Source: Bacillus sp. S3
GTDB lineage: Bacteria > Bacillota > Bacilli > Bacillales > Cytobacillaceae
Direction of reading: 5' to 3'
DNA: 64,000 nt
Assembly: GCF_005154805.1 (NCBI RefSeq)
Contig: NZ_CP039727.1
Span: 2,539,501-2,603,500 of the forward strand
The notes beneath the pieces are model-generated. The model made no database searches. It had not been told where the DNA came from and saw only the letters and a list, made by a program, of their open reading frames with translations. Both the position numbers and the translations under genes were made by a program. Each line of letters begins with the position of its first letter. Position 1 is the first letter of the stretch. Below, one piece after another: positions 43,166 through 53,138 of this stretch.

Positions 43166-43693
43166 TTATTTGTATGCTCTTTTCTTTATGCGTCCTACGA
43201 GAGGTATTACTATGATACCTGCGATTGCCACCTGCATAATGTTCCCGGGGATGGAGCCGAACGGCTGAATCCAGTTACCGTAAAGGATCACTTCGGTAAA
43301 ATAGTAGCCTACAACTTTAATGATCAGTGCAGTGGCAATTGCCAAAGTGTGAACAAAGACTCGATTGCCGGGTACTTTCTCGGAAATAATTCCGACTATG
43401 AAGCCCATTGCACCTACGATGATAAAAGTAAACGGTGCCCATAATGCCCAGCCAGAGATTAGATCGAAGAGGCCCATTCCGAAGGCACCAGCTATGGCTC
43501 CCGTTTTTTTGCCATAAACGATGGCTGCTATAAAAAGAGGTACGTTACCTAGGTGGATTAGACCTCCGTTACCCATTATCGGCAGCTTAATGTTGATAAA
43601 CATTGTGGCAACAAGGGTTAATGCGATGAAAAGTGAATTGATGACAATAGCTTTAGTTTTAGTAGTTTCTGTCGGTGTTAATGTTAGATTCAT
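43166..43693 (-). CDS. ECF transporter S component
   Basis: A 175-residue protein with five to six membrane segments: GGLIHLGNVPLFIAAIVYGK, FGMGLFDLISGWALWAPFTF and IQPFGSIPGNIMQV. This is the substrate-binding S component of an energy-coupling factor vitamin transporter; the vitamin cannot be told. It works with shared A/A'/T components encoded elsewhere. No riboswitch is visible upstream. Confidence 0.82.
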   Translation of the reverse strand: MNLTLTPTETTKTKAIVINSLFIALTLVATMFINIKLPIMGNGGLIHLGNVPLFIAAIVYGKKTGAIAGAFGMGLFDLISGWALWAPFTFIIVGAMGFIVGIISEKVPGNRVFVHTLAIATALIIKVVGYYFTEVILYGNWIQPFGSIPGNIMQVAIAGIIVIPLVGRIKKRAYK

Positions 43694-43787
43694 ATGATTA
43701 CCCCTCTGTTTTTAATAAAAATAATACCATACTCTCTGCTACTAAATAAACACTTATTTCGGTGGAAAACCTCCAAAATAGATTTAC

Positions 43788-43843
43788 GGGGGCGGTTCTT
43801 GTGGTTTTTTTTAACCGCACAAAAAGCCACGAAAACCGTCTCC
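43788..43843. repeat. Dispersed hairpin repeat, copy R1
   Basis: GGCGGTTCTTGTGGT...AAAAAGCCACGAAAACCGTC, an imperfect palindrome followed by CCGTGGCA. Same family as the copies at 48695, 51869, 53857, 55781 and 56943. Confidence 0.7.
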
Positions 43844-43872
43844 GTGGCATTCCCATGGCATTTTGTGGTACT

Positions 43873-46800
43873 TTACTGACCTAATGTTCCTGTTACTTGA
43901 TTAGCTTGCAGCCTTTGTTTTTTGGCTTTCCGGAAATGGAATAATTCATAGAATGTTGGGATGATAATCAGCGTCAAAAGGGTAGACACGATGAGTCCAA
44001 AAATGACGACCACAGCGAGTCCCTTTGAAACAAGATTTAAACTCATCGCCGATTCATGTGTAACCAGAAGCGGTACCATGGCAAATACAGTGGCGAGTGC
44101 TGTCATAAGGATCGGCCTTAGTCGTACGATACCTGCCTCCATAATCGCTTCCCTAATGGTCATTGTTTCTTCATTATGACGGATTCGGTCAACCAATACT
44201 ATGGCATTGGTTACCACAATCCCAACGAGCATCAGCATCCCGATCCCTGAAGAAATATTGATGCTTGAGTTGGTCAGCACGAGTCCTAATAGCGAACCGA
44301 TCGCTGCAAGCGGCAAAGTAATCAAGATCGCGATGCTTGCCCGGAACGACTTTAATGTCACAAGCAAAATCATAAACACGATTCCGATTGATAACATAGA
44401 CAGTTTTGCGAGTTCTCCTAATTGATCGGAGGACTGCATCGAAGAACCGGTTAGTTCTGCACTTGTCCCTTTGGCGAATGTTTCATCTTTGTTCCAGGTT
44501 AGTAGCTCCTGCTGAATTTTTCCGGTAACGTCTACCATTTTGTCCGGATTCACTTGAGCCGTTACCTGTAGATAATGATGGCCGTCTTTTGTAAAGATGG
44601 TCCCCAGCTCATTGCTTTCTTCAACCTTCGCAATACTTGATAAAGCAACAGGGCCATCTGGCGTCATCAGCTGCAGATTTTTTAAGTCATCGACCGTTTG
44701 AATTTCTTTTATTGCTCCTAATTTTACGGCGGTGGTTCGTCCATCAATCATTATGTTTCCAATCACAGCAGGCTTTATCATTGCATAAATAGATTGGGAG
44801 ACTTCCTGTGCATTTGATAATTTGGAATCCACTTGAATGGTCACGGTCGGTTTTGTATTTTGATCGTTGCTTTCTACTTTTTCTACACCATCGATGCTGT
44901 TTATTTCTTTCTTCACCGTATCAGCTGCTTTTTTGATGTCTTCGTTGTTCTTTCCGATGACATCAATGGAAACAGTCGTCGCGTTGGTTCCAAGCAAGCC
45001 TGCTGTTTCAGCCGTCAGCTCCGCATTTGGAAACTGGTCTTTTGTTTTTCGGATGTCTTTTGCAAATTTGGCAGAGTCTGTCCCATCCTTCGTAAAAATC
45101 ATAAATCGAACAACGTTTGCATCTTGCAGGTTGCCATATTGTGCCGCATCCTCATTGACACCTGCAACTGTAATATGGGTTTTTACCCCATCTTTTTCTG
45201 AAAGAATGCCTTCCATTTTCGCAACCCCATCTTTTATTTCGCTAAATGGAGTTCCGTTATCATAGCGAAGACCGATTGCTATGTAGGCTGAATCTTTCTG
45301 ATCGACAGAACCTTTGGGCATGCTCAAAAATAACCCAATAGACCCGACTACAACGAGAACCGCTACCGTGATTGGTAGCCATTTATGATTAAGCGACCAT
45401 TGCAGCAAAGAAGGGTAGAATGATTTCGGCTTGTGTTCCTTCATCTTTACCCTTTTCATCATTCGGGCGCTGAGTGCCGGTACTACTGTCAGTGAAACTA
45501 GCAGGGAAGATAGTAATGAACAAGTAATCGTAATCGCAAATGGTGCAACTAGATCTCTTAATCCTCCCGATACAATCAGCATTGGCAGGAATACTGCTAC
45601 TGTTGTCAGAGTGGACGAGGTGATGGCTGATCCCACTTCTTTCACTGATTCTATAAGAAAGGCAGGGGTTAATTCATTATTTTGCTTCCTTCGGTAAATA
45701 TTCTCCACGACGACAATACTGTCATCTACTAGCCGTCCGACAGATACGGCAATTCCTCCAAGCGTAAGGATGTTTAAGGTAACGCCAAAGAAGGAAAGTA
45801 GTATCATCGTCATGCAAAGGGACAACGGTATGCTGATAATCGTGATCAGGGTCATCCGGAAACTGCGAAGGAATAACCAAATTATAAGGGTGGCAAATAA
45901 GGCTCCTGTCAATACTTCTCTTGTCATCGAATTGATGGAATCAAGAACGGTATCACCTAAATTCATCACGATCGTTGCTTGAAGGGTTCCCTTGTAATCC
46001 TTATTGATTTTTTTTACTGCGTCTTCCACCTGATTGTCAAGTGTTACGGCATTGGAGGTGGAATCTTTTTGAATAACAACGTCGATAAAGCTTTTTCCAT
46101 TTAAATGGATGATGCTTTCGGTATCTTCTTGCAAGGTAATAGCAGCAACATCCTGTAGTTTAGTCTTACTGTTTAACTGGATGTTTTTAAGATCATCGAG
46201 CGTTTCTAATTTTCCTGTTACGATGATGCTTGTTGCTTCGTTGTTGATCGTTTGTTCGCCCACGGCAACGGAAGCAGTTTTTCCTTGAAGGAGGGTGTAA
46301 AGCTTTTCAAGCTGGAAATTTGCTGCCGCTAATTTTGCAGGATCAACTTTAATCATCACTTGTTGATTTCTTCCGCCATTGGTGATGACATTGCCGACAC
46401 CTTTTAAGTCCTTGAACATCGGCATAATCTCGTTTTCTACGACATTTAGCTCATTATTGCCAATTTCTTTATCAAAGGTGAGACCTAATTCCACAATCGG
46501 AATTTCAGATGTGTTGAGGTTGATGACATATGGTTTCATCACCCCATTGGGAAGATGGACCATTGAAATTCTTTCTTCAATTTGCTGTTTTGCTTCTTTA
46601 ACATCAATTTTCGATTCAAATGTGACGGTCAACTGGCTAAAATTATTTCCTGTTTGTGCAACGACACTTTGTTTTCCTCTTACGCCGTTCAATGCCTTTT
46701 CAATCGGCTGTGTTACTTGTTCATCCATGCTTACGGCATCCATACCGTTTCCAACTGTTGAAATGGTTACGTATGGCTGGTCGGCAGATGGCATCAACTC

Positions 46801-46905
46801 CATAGGAATCGTGGTATAACTAAAAATGCCAAAAATCATCGAGGCAATTACAGCGAAAACCAATGCCGCCTTGTTCCGCAATGCCCATTTGGTAAACCAT
46901 GTCAT
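43873..46905 (-). CDS. RND-family efflux permease (SwrC/AcrB-like)
   Basis: A 1010-residue pump with two repeats of six membrane segments and large outer loops. Openings TWFTKWALRNKAALVF and MPSADQPYVTIST, LTLGGIAVSVGRLVDDSIVVVENI in segment 4 with its Asp pair, and VGIVVTNAIVLVDRI in the second half. It resembles Bacillus SwrC/YerP (surfactin resistance) more than proteobacterial AcrB and has no adjacent adaptor gene. The start at 46905 follows AGGGGGA; the longer frame to 47304 is not supported. Confidence 0.9.
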   Translation of the reverse strand: MTWFTKWALRNKAALVFAVIASMIFGIFSYTTIPMELMPSADQPYVTISTVGNGMDAVSMDEQVTQPIEKALNGVRGKQSVVAQTGNNFSQLTVTFESKIDVKEAKQQIEERISMVHLPNGVMKPYVINLNTSEIPIVELGLTFDKEIGNNELNVVENEIMPMFKDLKGVGNVITNGGRNQQVMIKVDPAKLAAANFQLEKLYTLLQGKTASVAVGEQTINNEATSIIVTGKLETLDDLKNIQLNSKTKLQDVAAITLQEDTESIIHLNGKSFIDVVIQKDSTSNAVTLDNQVEDAVKKINKDYKGTLQATIVMNLGDTVLDSINSMTREVLTGALFATLIIWLFLRSFRMTLITIISIPLSLCMTMILLSFFGVTLNILTLGGIAVSVGRLVDDSIVVVENIYRRKQNNELTPAFLIESVKEVGSAITSSTLTTVAVFLPMLIVSGGLRDLVAPFAITITCSLLSSLLVSLTVVPALSARMMKRVKMKEHKPKSFYPSLLQWSLNHKWLPITVAVLVVVGSIGLFLSMPKGSVDQKDSAYIAIGLRYDNGTPFSEIKDGVAKMEGILSEKDGVKTHITVAGVNEDAAQYGNLQDANVVRFMIFTKDGTDSAKFAKDIRKTKDQFPNAELTAETAGLLGTNATTVSIDVIGKNNEDIKKAADTVKKEINSIDGVEKVESNDQNTKPTVTIQVDSKLSNAQEVSQSIYAMIKPAVIGNIMIDGRTTAVKLGAIKEIQTVDDLKNLQLMTPDGPVALSSIAKVEESNELGTIFTKDGHHYLQVTAQVNPDKMVDVTGKIQQELLTWNKDETFAKGTSAELTGSSMQSSDQLGELAKLSMLSIGIVFMILLVTLKSFRASIAILITLPLAAIGSLLGLVLTNSSINISSGIGMLMLVGIVVTNAIVLVDRIRHNEETMTIREAIMEAGIVRLRPILMTALATVFAMVPLLVTHESAMSLNLVSKGLAVVVIFGLIVSTLLTLIIIPTFYELFHFRKAKKQRLQANQVTGTLGQ

Positions 46906-47127
46906 ATAAAATCCCCCTAGTCCAAAAGTCATAAAAGCAGGTAAATTATACCCCCATTTGGTTGGATTTACCAGTAGTTTTTTCTTAATTTTACAAAAAA
47001 TTAATGTATACAAAACAAAAAGCTCATTGTATCCAACAAAAGAATCCAAACAAAAATGCAGGTGCCAATTACGAAATAAGTTTTTATTCTGCAGAATAGG
47101 GTATTGAAAATATCGAGGTGAAAGGAT

Positions 47128-47358
47128 ATGAAAAAAAATAAAAGAAAACCAGATTTTCATCATACCCACTTGAACATGGACAACCCTGAACAATATCCAA
47201 CTGAGAACGAGAGCTTGTTTGATAAATTTAAGAGTGAGCAAACAGTTGATCCAATACCGCTTGAGGATCTTAAGGAAGAACAACTTGAAGAAAAAGCGAA
47301 GCATGATTCAAAAGAGACATCCTCAAGTGAAAAAAAGTATAGAACAGGAATGAAATAA
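47128..47358 (+). CDS. Small hydrophilic hypothetical protein, 76 residues
   Basis: MKKNKRKPDFHHTHLNMDNP followed by an acidic Glu/Lys-rich body ending KKYRTGMK; probably unstructured. GAGGTGAAAGGA precedes the ATG. Not recognised. A hairpin terminator follows. Confidence 0.6.
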   Translation: MKKNKRKPDFHHTHLNMDNPEQYPTENESLFDKFKSEQTVDPIPLEDLKEEQLEEKAKHDSKETSSSEKKYRTGMK

Positions 47359-47418
47359 CGTTATATGGAGTCCTTGGCGACAGTTCTTTTAGGGGACAAA
47401 CAGAAGTTTTGCGCGTGA

Positions 47419-47454
47419 AAGGCCCGACTAGCGGATAGGAGCTAGTCGGGCCTT
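47419..47454. terminator. Terminator hairpin
   Basis: AAGGCCCGACTAGC and GCTAGTCGGGCCTT, perfect 14-bp arms. Confidence 0.75.
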
Positions 47455-47762
47455 AGGTTATTTTATGGGGGAGCAAAATTTCAGAAAAATGAAATTAGTA
47501 GGTTGTTTTTTTAAATAAAGTATAATAAAATAACCTACAATACCAACTAAACCACTATGAATATATTGTTTTATGGTGCCATCTAGCTGCGTTAACATAT
47601 GTTCGTCAAACAAAGAATGAAGCCTATTTCTTCGCGAACTTGACTCCAATAGTGAAACATTTTGTTAAAGTTCTGAATGGATAAACGTACTATTTTCCCA
47701 CATACTTATAAAGGAATAGTCATGGGGGATTTTTTTCAAAATCATTGAAGGGTGGGAGAGCA

Positions 47763-48686
47763 TTGAAACTTTACAGTTCAATCCTTGACTTAATTGGGAA
47801 AACTCCGATCGTAAAATTGAATAAACTGCCAGAGCCAACTGGCGGGGAAGTTTACATAAAATTGGAATCATTTAATCCAGGCGGCAGTGTGAAAGACCGT
47901 GCTGCCATTAATATGATTGAAAGTGCAGAGCATGAGGGGAAATTAATTCCGGGAAAAAGTACCGTGATCGAGCCGACTTCCGGTAATACAGGTATTGGAA
48001 TCGCCATGGTATGTGCGGTGAAAGGCTATCGCTGTATTATTACCATGCCTGATAATGCGACTGCCGAGCGTGTGAAGATTTTAAAAGCATATGGAGCAGA
48101 AGTCCATTTGACTCCAGCTAAATTTCGTATGCAGGGAGCTATTGATGAAGCAAACCGTTTAGCCGAATCCATTTCTGATAGTTTTATTCCCATGCAATTT
48201 GAGAATCCTGCAAATGCCGATGCACATCGTGAAACTACAGCAGTTGAAATTCTTGAAGCGTTCGAAGGGAAATTAGATGCCCTTGTGTTGACTGCAGGAA
48301 CAGGGGGTACGGTAACGGGGGTTGGAGAAGAGCTGAAAAAGCAGATTCCAGACTTGAAAATTTACGTAGTGGAACCGTTTGGATCTCCTGTTCTTTCTGG
48401 TGGAGAACCTGGACCTCATAAAATTCCTGGAACAGGTCCCGGTTTTATTCCTTCAATATTAAATCGTACTATTTTTGATGAAATTTTGCTCATTAAGGAT
48501 GAAGCAGCCCAAGTGATGGCACGCCGCCTTGCCGCAGAAGAGGGGATCTTTGTAGGGGCATCAGGAGCATCATCGGCCCATTTCGCAGTCGAAATAGCAA
48601 AAAATCTGCCAACATCAAGCAGAGTCCTTTGTATCGCGCCAGACACCGGAGAACGCTACCTGTCTTCGGATTTATTTCCAAGTTAG
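47763..48686 (+). CDS. cysK: Cysteine synthase A (O-acetylserine sulfhydrylase)
   Basis: A 307-residue PLP enzyme: PLP Lys in NPGGSVKDRAAINMI, substrate loop EPTSGNTGIGIAMV, GTGGTVTGVGEELK phosphate loop. It makes cysteine from O-acetylserine and sulfide. TTG 47763 follows GGGTGGGAG. It is not clearly the housekeeping copy, since Bacillus genomes often hold several; no cysE or regulator is adjacent. Confidence 0.88.
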   Translation: MKLYSSILDLIGKTPIVKLNKLPEPTGGEVYIKLESFNPGGSVKDRAAINMIESAEHEGKLIPGKSTVIEPTSGNTGIGIAMVCAVKGYRCIITMPDNATAERVKILKAYGAEVHLTPAKFRMQGAIDEANRLAESISDSFIPMQFENPANADAHRETTAVEILEAFEGKLDALVLTAGTGGTVTGVGEELKKQIPDLKIYVVEPFGSPVLSGGEPGPHKIPGTGPGFIPSILNRTIFDEILLIKDEAAQVMARRLAAEEGIFVGASGASSAHFAVEIAKNLPTSSRVLCIAPDTGERYLSSDLFPS

Positions 48687-48694
48687 GAAACGTG

Positions 48695-48748
48695 GAAACG
48701 GTCCTTGTGGCTTTTATTATCTTCACAAAAAGCCACGAGAACCGTTTC
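48695..48748. repeat. Dispersed hairpin repeat, copy R2
   Basis: GAAACGGTCCTTGTGGCTTTT...AAAAAGCCACGAGAACCGTTTC, directly after the cysteine synthase stop; may end both convergent transcripts. Confidence 0.75.
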
Positions 48749-48763
48749 TTATCGTATCTTATG

Positions 48764-50062
48764 TTATCTAAGCACCCCATCTGGATCGACCAACCCAGAA
48801 AAAGCCCATGTTTTCCCTTGATCCTGAGAGGTAAACTTTGCTAGTACCTTTCCGCCAAGGTAATCGCCTTGTGGACCTTGATTCACTAATATAGTTCCTT
48901 CCGTTCCTTGAAAGGTTGGAATCTCCGCAATGGTGAAGTAGCGTCGATATTCTTCCGGTATTGGAACCTCTACGCGTTCCCAGTTTGCTCCACCATCAGT
49001 AGTCCGATATAGGTTTGGCATTGGAGGCTGTTCTTCCAACCGATATTCACCAAAGGAAATAAAACCTAATTGGTCACTAATAAACCCTCCATCTGTCACT
49101 AATGCATGAGTATCATCCACTGAACCAGCATTATACCATGATTGACCACCATCGTTGGTTTTAAATACAAAGTGTGCTTCCGAACTCATTGTTTTATCAC
49201 CTGTAATAATCAGATAACCATCTTTGTCAGACGTAAACCCGAGTTTTAGCATGCGTAAAAACGGCAGCTGATCCGACACCAACGACTCCTTCCAAGACTT
49301 GCCTTTATCCGTACTAACTAGGACCCGTGTCCCTTTGTTAAGGACAAACGCTGTGATTTCCGGTGTAATCACATAGCCGCCATCACCTAATTGTTGTTCA
49401 GCGCTGTTGGATTCGCTGAAAAATAATTCTTCGATTGCAACGGGAACCTCCCGCCAGTTTTTCCCGTTATCATACGTGACCCTAAGATTTTGATCCTTAA
49501 TTTCATAGCGGATGCTTTCCGATGGTTTCTCTATTCCCGCTTTCTTTTGATATTCTTTCCACGATTCAACGGGCGGCAGACCAATTTGTGTATCGGTTGT
49601 TCTTTCAATGTTTGTTAAGGTGTACGTTAAGTTCTCTTCCTTATTGATTGTTAGTTTCCAAACGATGGTAGGAACAACTTTATCCTCCTGCATCTTTCCC
49701 CAACCATAATCGATTGCTGGTGTTCTTTCGGGTATCTGAACTTGAAAAACGACCGCAACGACAAAAGAGTTTTCATCTCCCGATAACTTAGTAAATCTAG
49801 TAAAGGCCGGATTGACGATCGTTCCCTCGCTCTCTAAACTTTTCATGAAATCAAACCAAATTCGATAAGCAATAGTTTCCGGTTTTTGATCAAATTCTTC
49901 TACTTGAAGTGTGTAGGGGAGTTTACTGTTGATATCTGCCTTTTTTATTTCGACTGGTTTAGGAATGGGATTATCTTAATCCCCTTTCCCCATTTGAAAG
50001 ATTAGGAAGAAAATGATTAATACTGAAAGGGGTATGAGTAATCCACTTAGCGTTTTTGTCAT
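48764..50062 (-). pseudogene. YCF48/BNR-repeat exported protein gene interrupted by one stop codon
   Basis: From ATG 50062, after AAGGATGA, the frame gives MTKTLSGLLIPLSVLIIFFL IFQMGKGD, a signal-anchor helix, then a TAA at 49976-49978. The same frame continues without a break for about 404 codons. The ectodomain has repeated sialidase-like motifs (VLVSTDKGKSWKE, VFKTNDGGQSWYN, LYRTTDGGANWER) typical of YCF48-like beta-propellers. Only one base change separates it from an intact gene. Translation might restart at ATG 49846, but that would lose the membrane anchor. Confidence 0.75.
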
Positions 50063-50250
50063 TTAAATCATCCTTCATTCAAAATATATACGTTTTATTT
50101 ATTTACTTAGAGAGGAACTCCTCTTCAGAAAAAAACGGTTTTCATTTCAATCCGGCTACCAAACTGGTATATGTAGTATTTTTTCAATTTACATAATGTA
50201 GAAGGATTATTAGGAAATTGCGAATATATGTTCCTATTTTAAGGAGGATA

Positions 50251-50259
50251 TGATATACT
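50251..50259 (+). promoter_or_regulatory. Extended -10 promoter of toxin copy B
   Basis: TGATATACT, identical to copy A, 70 nt before the toxin start. Confidence 0.6.
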
Positions 50260-50328
50260 TGAAGTACAATAGAATAGGATTTCTCAAGGGTGGTCGGTAC
50301 ACTCCCAAACGGAAGGGGGTGATGCTGA

Positions 50329-50412
50329 ATGACAGTGTTTGAATCATTAATGCTCGCGATTGGTTTTGCCAGTCTAATCGTAACCATACTGTCATTTAAA
50401 TCAAAAAAATAA
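50329..50412 (+). CDS. Holin-like type I toxin, copy B (27 residues)
   Basis: MTVFESLMLAIGFASLIVTI then LSFKSKK, identical to copy A apart from three residues, and with the same leader: the bases TTTCTCAAGGGTGGTCGGTA and the ribosome region AAGGGGGTGATG are shared. A single membrane helix with a KSKK tail is expected to act at the membrane. It overlaps the 3' end of its own antisense RNA candidate. Confidence 0.75.
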   Translation: MTVFESLMLAIGFASLIVTILSFKSKK

Positions 50413-50537
50413 TCCACCCTTGAGTTAACGGCTCAGGTGGATTATTCTGCCCAAAAAGCCGACCCCTCCAGAGGGACCGTCTATTGTTGACCGGACATGT
50501 TCCAGCATGTTCGGTCTTTTTACTTTATTCAATACTT
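50402..50537 (-). ncRNA. Candidate antisense antitoxin RNA, copy B
   Basis: Minus-strand TATAAT (50549-50544) in the context GGTTATAATATGAGTAAG, identical to copy A, then a terminator with AATAATCCACC/GGTGGATTATT arms and seven Ts (minus strand). About 136 nt, overlapping the toxin 3' end. Confidence 0.6.
50489..50521 (+). terminator. Toxin mRNA terminator, copy B
   Basis: GACCGGACATG and CATGTTCGGTC followed by TTTTT. Confidence 0.7.
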
Positions 50538-50613
50538 ACTCATATTATAACCGATGATAGGGAAAAAGAAACTATTTTAACCTCATTTTGATTAATATTA
50601 CTAAGAGCCCATA

Positions 50614-50665
50614 GGGCTGTTCTTATAGTCGATATTATTCCAAATAAAAACCACGAGAACCGTCA
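50614..50665. repeat. Dispersed hairpin repeat, degenerate copy
   Basis: GGGCTGTTCTTATAG...AAAACCACGAGAACCGTC; the left arm has decayed compared with the other copies. Confidence 0.45.
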
Positions 50666-50788
50666 CTAAGGGATCAAGGTTGTAAAAAGGCGTTATAAAT
50701 GATACACTTTTTTTTTGGCATTTGGTATAAAAAATGGCCAATTTTATTAGAAAGAAGGGACGTTGTTCCCAATCGGGACAACACAAAC

Positions 50789-51193
50789 ATGAAAATTATC
50801 ATTATCATTTTGCAAATATGTATATTATATATCTTTTCCTTCGTTGGAACTGTTATTCATAACTTTTTTCACTTAGTCATTCCTGGCAGTATAATAGGAC
50901 TCTTATTACTTTTCCTTTGTTTATGCTTAAAAATAGTTCCATTAAAGTGCATTGAGAGTGGAGCAGGTTTTCTATTAAGTATATTAATGTTATTTTTTAT
51001 TCCTACTACAGTCGGGATCATGAATTATTCTTCCTTGCTTTCTATACATGGTGCATTGCTCGTTGCAGCCGTTCTATTAAGTACCATTTTATCCATTGCA
51101 ATTACTGGAACGGCAGGTCAATTTTTTGAGAAAAAAGCACAAAAAAGAAAGGATGATAAAGAATGCAAGAATTCTTATTCGCATTCTGCATGA
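50789..51193 (+). CDS. lrgA: LrgA/CidA family holin-like protein
   Basis: A 134-residue protein with four membrane segments; GTVIHNFFHLVIPGSIIGLLLLF is the LrgA/CidA signature. LrgAB/CidAB affect murein hydrolase activity, cell death or (in B. subtilis PftAB-like pairs) pyruvate uptake. ATG 50789 is assumed; a hairpin GTTGTTCCC-aatc-GGGACAAC lies directly upstream and leaves only a weak ribosome site. It overlaps lrgB by 31 nt. Confidence 0.82.
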   Translation: MKIIIIILQICILYIFSFVGTVIHNFFHLVIPGSIIGLLLLFLCLCLKIVPLKCIESGAGFLLSILMLFFIPTTVGIMNYSSLLSIHGALLVAAVLLSTILSIAITGTAGQFFEKKAQKRKDDKECKNSYSHSA

Positions 51194-51855
51194 TTGTACT
51201 AACCGTCGTCGCTTATTTTGTGATGACTAAAATTTATAAACGGTATTCTTACTCATTTTTAATTCCCGTTTTAACTGCCACTACTTTAATTATCATAATC
51301 CTTTTCATTCTTCGTATTCCATATAAAAGCTATATGATTGGCGGGCAATGGATTAATTCTCTATTAGGTCCATCAGTTGTAGCGCTTGCATATCCATTGT
51401 ATAAACAACGTCATTTTTTAAAAAATCATTTTTTTCCCATAGTAGGCGGGGTTTTGGTTGGTGCCATTTCTGGAATGGTCAGTGTGGGCATTTTTGCTAA
51501 GCTGTTCGGGATCAATCATACCTTAATTCTTTCAATCATCCCTAAATCTCTTACAACCCCTGTTGCCATTGAAGTGACTAGAGGTTTGGGGGGAAATGCC
51601 TCGATGGCAATCGTAGGTGTCATGATAGCAGGCATATTTGGTGCAATTGCCGCTCCGACTATCTTTAAATTTTTGCGCATCCATAGTCCCATCGGAAGGG
51701 GTATCGCCCTTGGCAGCGCATCACATGCGATAGGAACTTCAAAGGCTGCAGAATACAGTGAACTTACCTTTTCGATGAGTTCTGTTACGATGACATTATG
51801 TGCAATCATAGGCTCCTTTCTAGGACCAATCGTAGTGTGGCTATTTCACATTTGA
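51163..51855 (+). CDS. lrgB: LrgB family protein
   Basis: A 230-residue protein with six or more membrane segments, LGPSVVALAYPLYKQR, LSIIPKSLTTPVAIEV and GSASHAIGTSKAAEYSELTF: the LrgB signature set. It is the partner of the overlapping lrgA; the two form a membrane unit. No LytTR-type regulator is next to it. Confidence 0.9.
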   Translation: MQEFLFAFCMIVLTVVAYFVMTKIYKRYSYSFLIPVLTATTLIIIILFILRIPYKSYMIGGQWINSLLGPSVVALAYPLYKQRHFLKNHFFPIVGGVLVGAISGMVSVGIFAKLFGINHTLILSIIPKSLTTPVAIEVTRGLGGNASMAIVGVMIAGIFGAIAAPTIFKFLRIHSPIGRGIALGSASHAIGTSKAAEYSELTFSMSSVTMTLCAIIGSFLGPIVVWLFHI

Positions 51856-51868
51856 TAGTCGTCCATGA

Positions 51869-51920
51869 GGACTGTTCTTGTGGCCATTACTAACATGTAT
51901 AAAAGCCACGAGAACCATCC
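51869..51920. repeat. Dispersed hairpin repeat, copy R3
   Basis: GGACTGTTCTTGTGGCC...AAAAGCCACGAGAACCATCC, 14 nt after the lrgB stop. Confidence 0.7.
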
Positions 51921-51926
51921 CGTCGG

Positions 51927-51977
51927 CATAAAAATGGCGTGCCCTGACTTTTGTCAGTTTGGCACGCCATTTTTATG
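51927..51977. terminator. Bidirectional terminator
   Basis: CATAAAAATGGCGTGCC and GGCACGCCATTTTTATG, perfect 17-bp arms with an inner CTGAC/GTCAG stem, just after the SleB-like stop. Confidence 0.85.
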
Positions 51978-51986
51978 ATTCTCCTA

Positions 51987-52796
51987 CTATTTCGCAAATA
52001 CGTGATTCCCGATTGTTTCAACTGTTTCACGGGATCGAATCCAATTATCTGTTGCAATTTCAGGGTTATAGAAAAATATAGAATCGTTTAACGTATCTTC
52101 TCTATTTAGTGCTTCTTCTACTGCTTGAGTTGACTCTTCTGATGCCGGTTTATTAATTTCACCATTTTGAACAGGTGAAAAGGCATAAGCATGACCGACT
52201 ACTTGATTAATTACCTCTGTCACCGTATCAGGAAATTGAGGGGACTCCACTCGATTTAACACGACGGTTGCAACGGCTACTTTTCCTTCATAGGACTCGC
52301 CTTTTGCCTCCGCTTCAACTAATCTTGCAAATAAGTCTTTTTCTTTATCTGAAATAGAAACTGCTGGTGTAGCAGGCTCTTCAACTGGAGCTTCCACTTT
52401 TGGTTCCACTGGAGCTTCCACTTTAGGTTCAGTTGGATCCTCCACTTTAGGATCAATTGGTTGAGCCGCTTTTTCTTCTGCTACTGCCGAATCATTTGAC
52501 GTCTCAGCTGCATGTTTTGATGGTTCCGCTAGTAACTCAACTGCTTTTGCAGCTACATTTATTGCAGGCTTTGCTAATTGGATGGATAAGTTCTGCGGTT
52601 GCAAGATTTCTCCAATAGAAATATCTTGGAATAGCCCTTTATTTCCAATGGTTAAACTATTTTGTATATCATGTACCGGAAGGCTGTGTTCATTTTGATT
52701 GAATGATTGGGTAATCGCCTTCGCTGTATTAGTGTGTACTACTAACGCTATTGTAGCTACTCCAGCTACAACTAAGGATTTAAAAGAATTTTTCAT
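51987..52796 (-). CDS. Exported cell-wall hydrolase, SleB/CwlJ family
   Basis: A 269-residue protein with a signal peptide (cleavage after TAKA, about residue 27), a linker with imperfect EPKVEAPV repeats (about 110-150), and a C-terminal SleB/CwlJ hydrolase domain with catalytic Glu in [20 protein letters not shown] and the segment [12 protein letters not shown]. The family are lytic transglycosylases acting on spore cortex or vegetative murein. ATG 52796 follows AGGAGGT by 10 nt; no peptidoglycan-binding domain is present, so the Pro-rich linker may span the wall. Confidence 0.88.
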   Translation of the reverse strand: MKNSFKSLVVAGVATIALVVHTNTAKAITQSFNQNEHSLPVHDIQNSLTIGNKGLFQDISIGEILQPQNLSIQLAKPAINVAAKAVELLAEPSKHAAETSNDSAVAEEKAAQPIDPKVEDPTEPKVEAPVEPKVEAPVEEPATPAVSISDKEKDLFARLVEAEAKGESYEGKVAVATVVLNRVESPQFPDTVTEVINQVVGHAYAFSPVQNGEINKPASEESTQAVEEALNREDTLNDSIFFYNPEIATDNWIRSRETVETIGNHVFAK

Positions 52797-53138
52797 GCTG
52801 TGTGCTACCTCCTGTAAAATTCTCATGATATTACCCTAACATGGCTTATGATTCATTTACAGAACGATAGCATTACAATTCATTTTAATTTGATGAACAG
52901 TATTACATTAAGTGTTGTTTTGTGACAATATACCTAAAGAAGTGTCATAAACTAGGAAATAAAACGAAGCGAAGGAATAAATTTCTTGGAAATGTCCATG
53001 GAAGCCCTTTTTGCATTCATTTTTCTATAAACAGGCAGGATTGCGGAATTCAGTTCTTGAATGTATTAAGTTGGAAATGTAATAAAACAGGTATTACAAT
53101 ACAATGGACATAATTAGTATGGAAGGTAGTGCAAATCA
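52797..53138. other. Intergenic, about 340 nt
   Basis: No gene or clear structure. An open frame at 52922-53113 has no ribosome site and random-looking composition. Confidence 0.4.

Noticed and set aside
43163..43444. Plus-strand frame of 93 codons
   Set aside because: It is the antisense shadow of the ECF S-component gene.
47458..47649. 63-codon minus-strand frame with one hydrophobic stretch
   Set aside because: No ribosome site and poor composition; too weak to list as a gene.
52922..53113. 63-codon plus-strand frame before the AlkD-like gene
   Set aside because: No ribosome site and unusual Cys/Lys-rich random composition.
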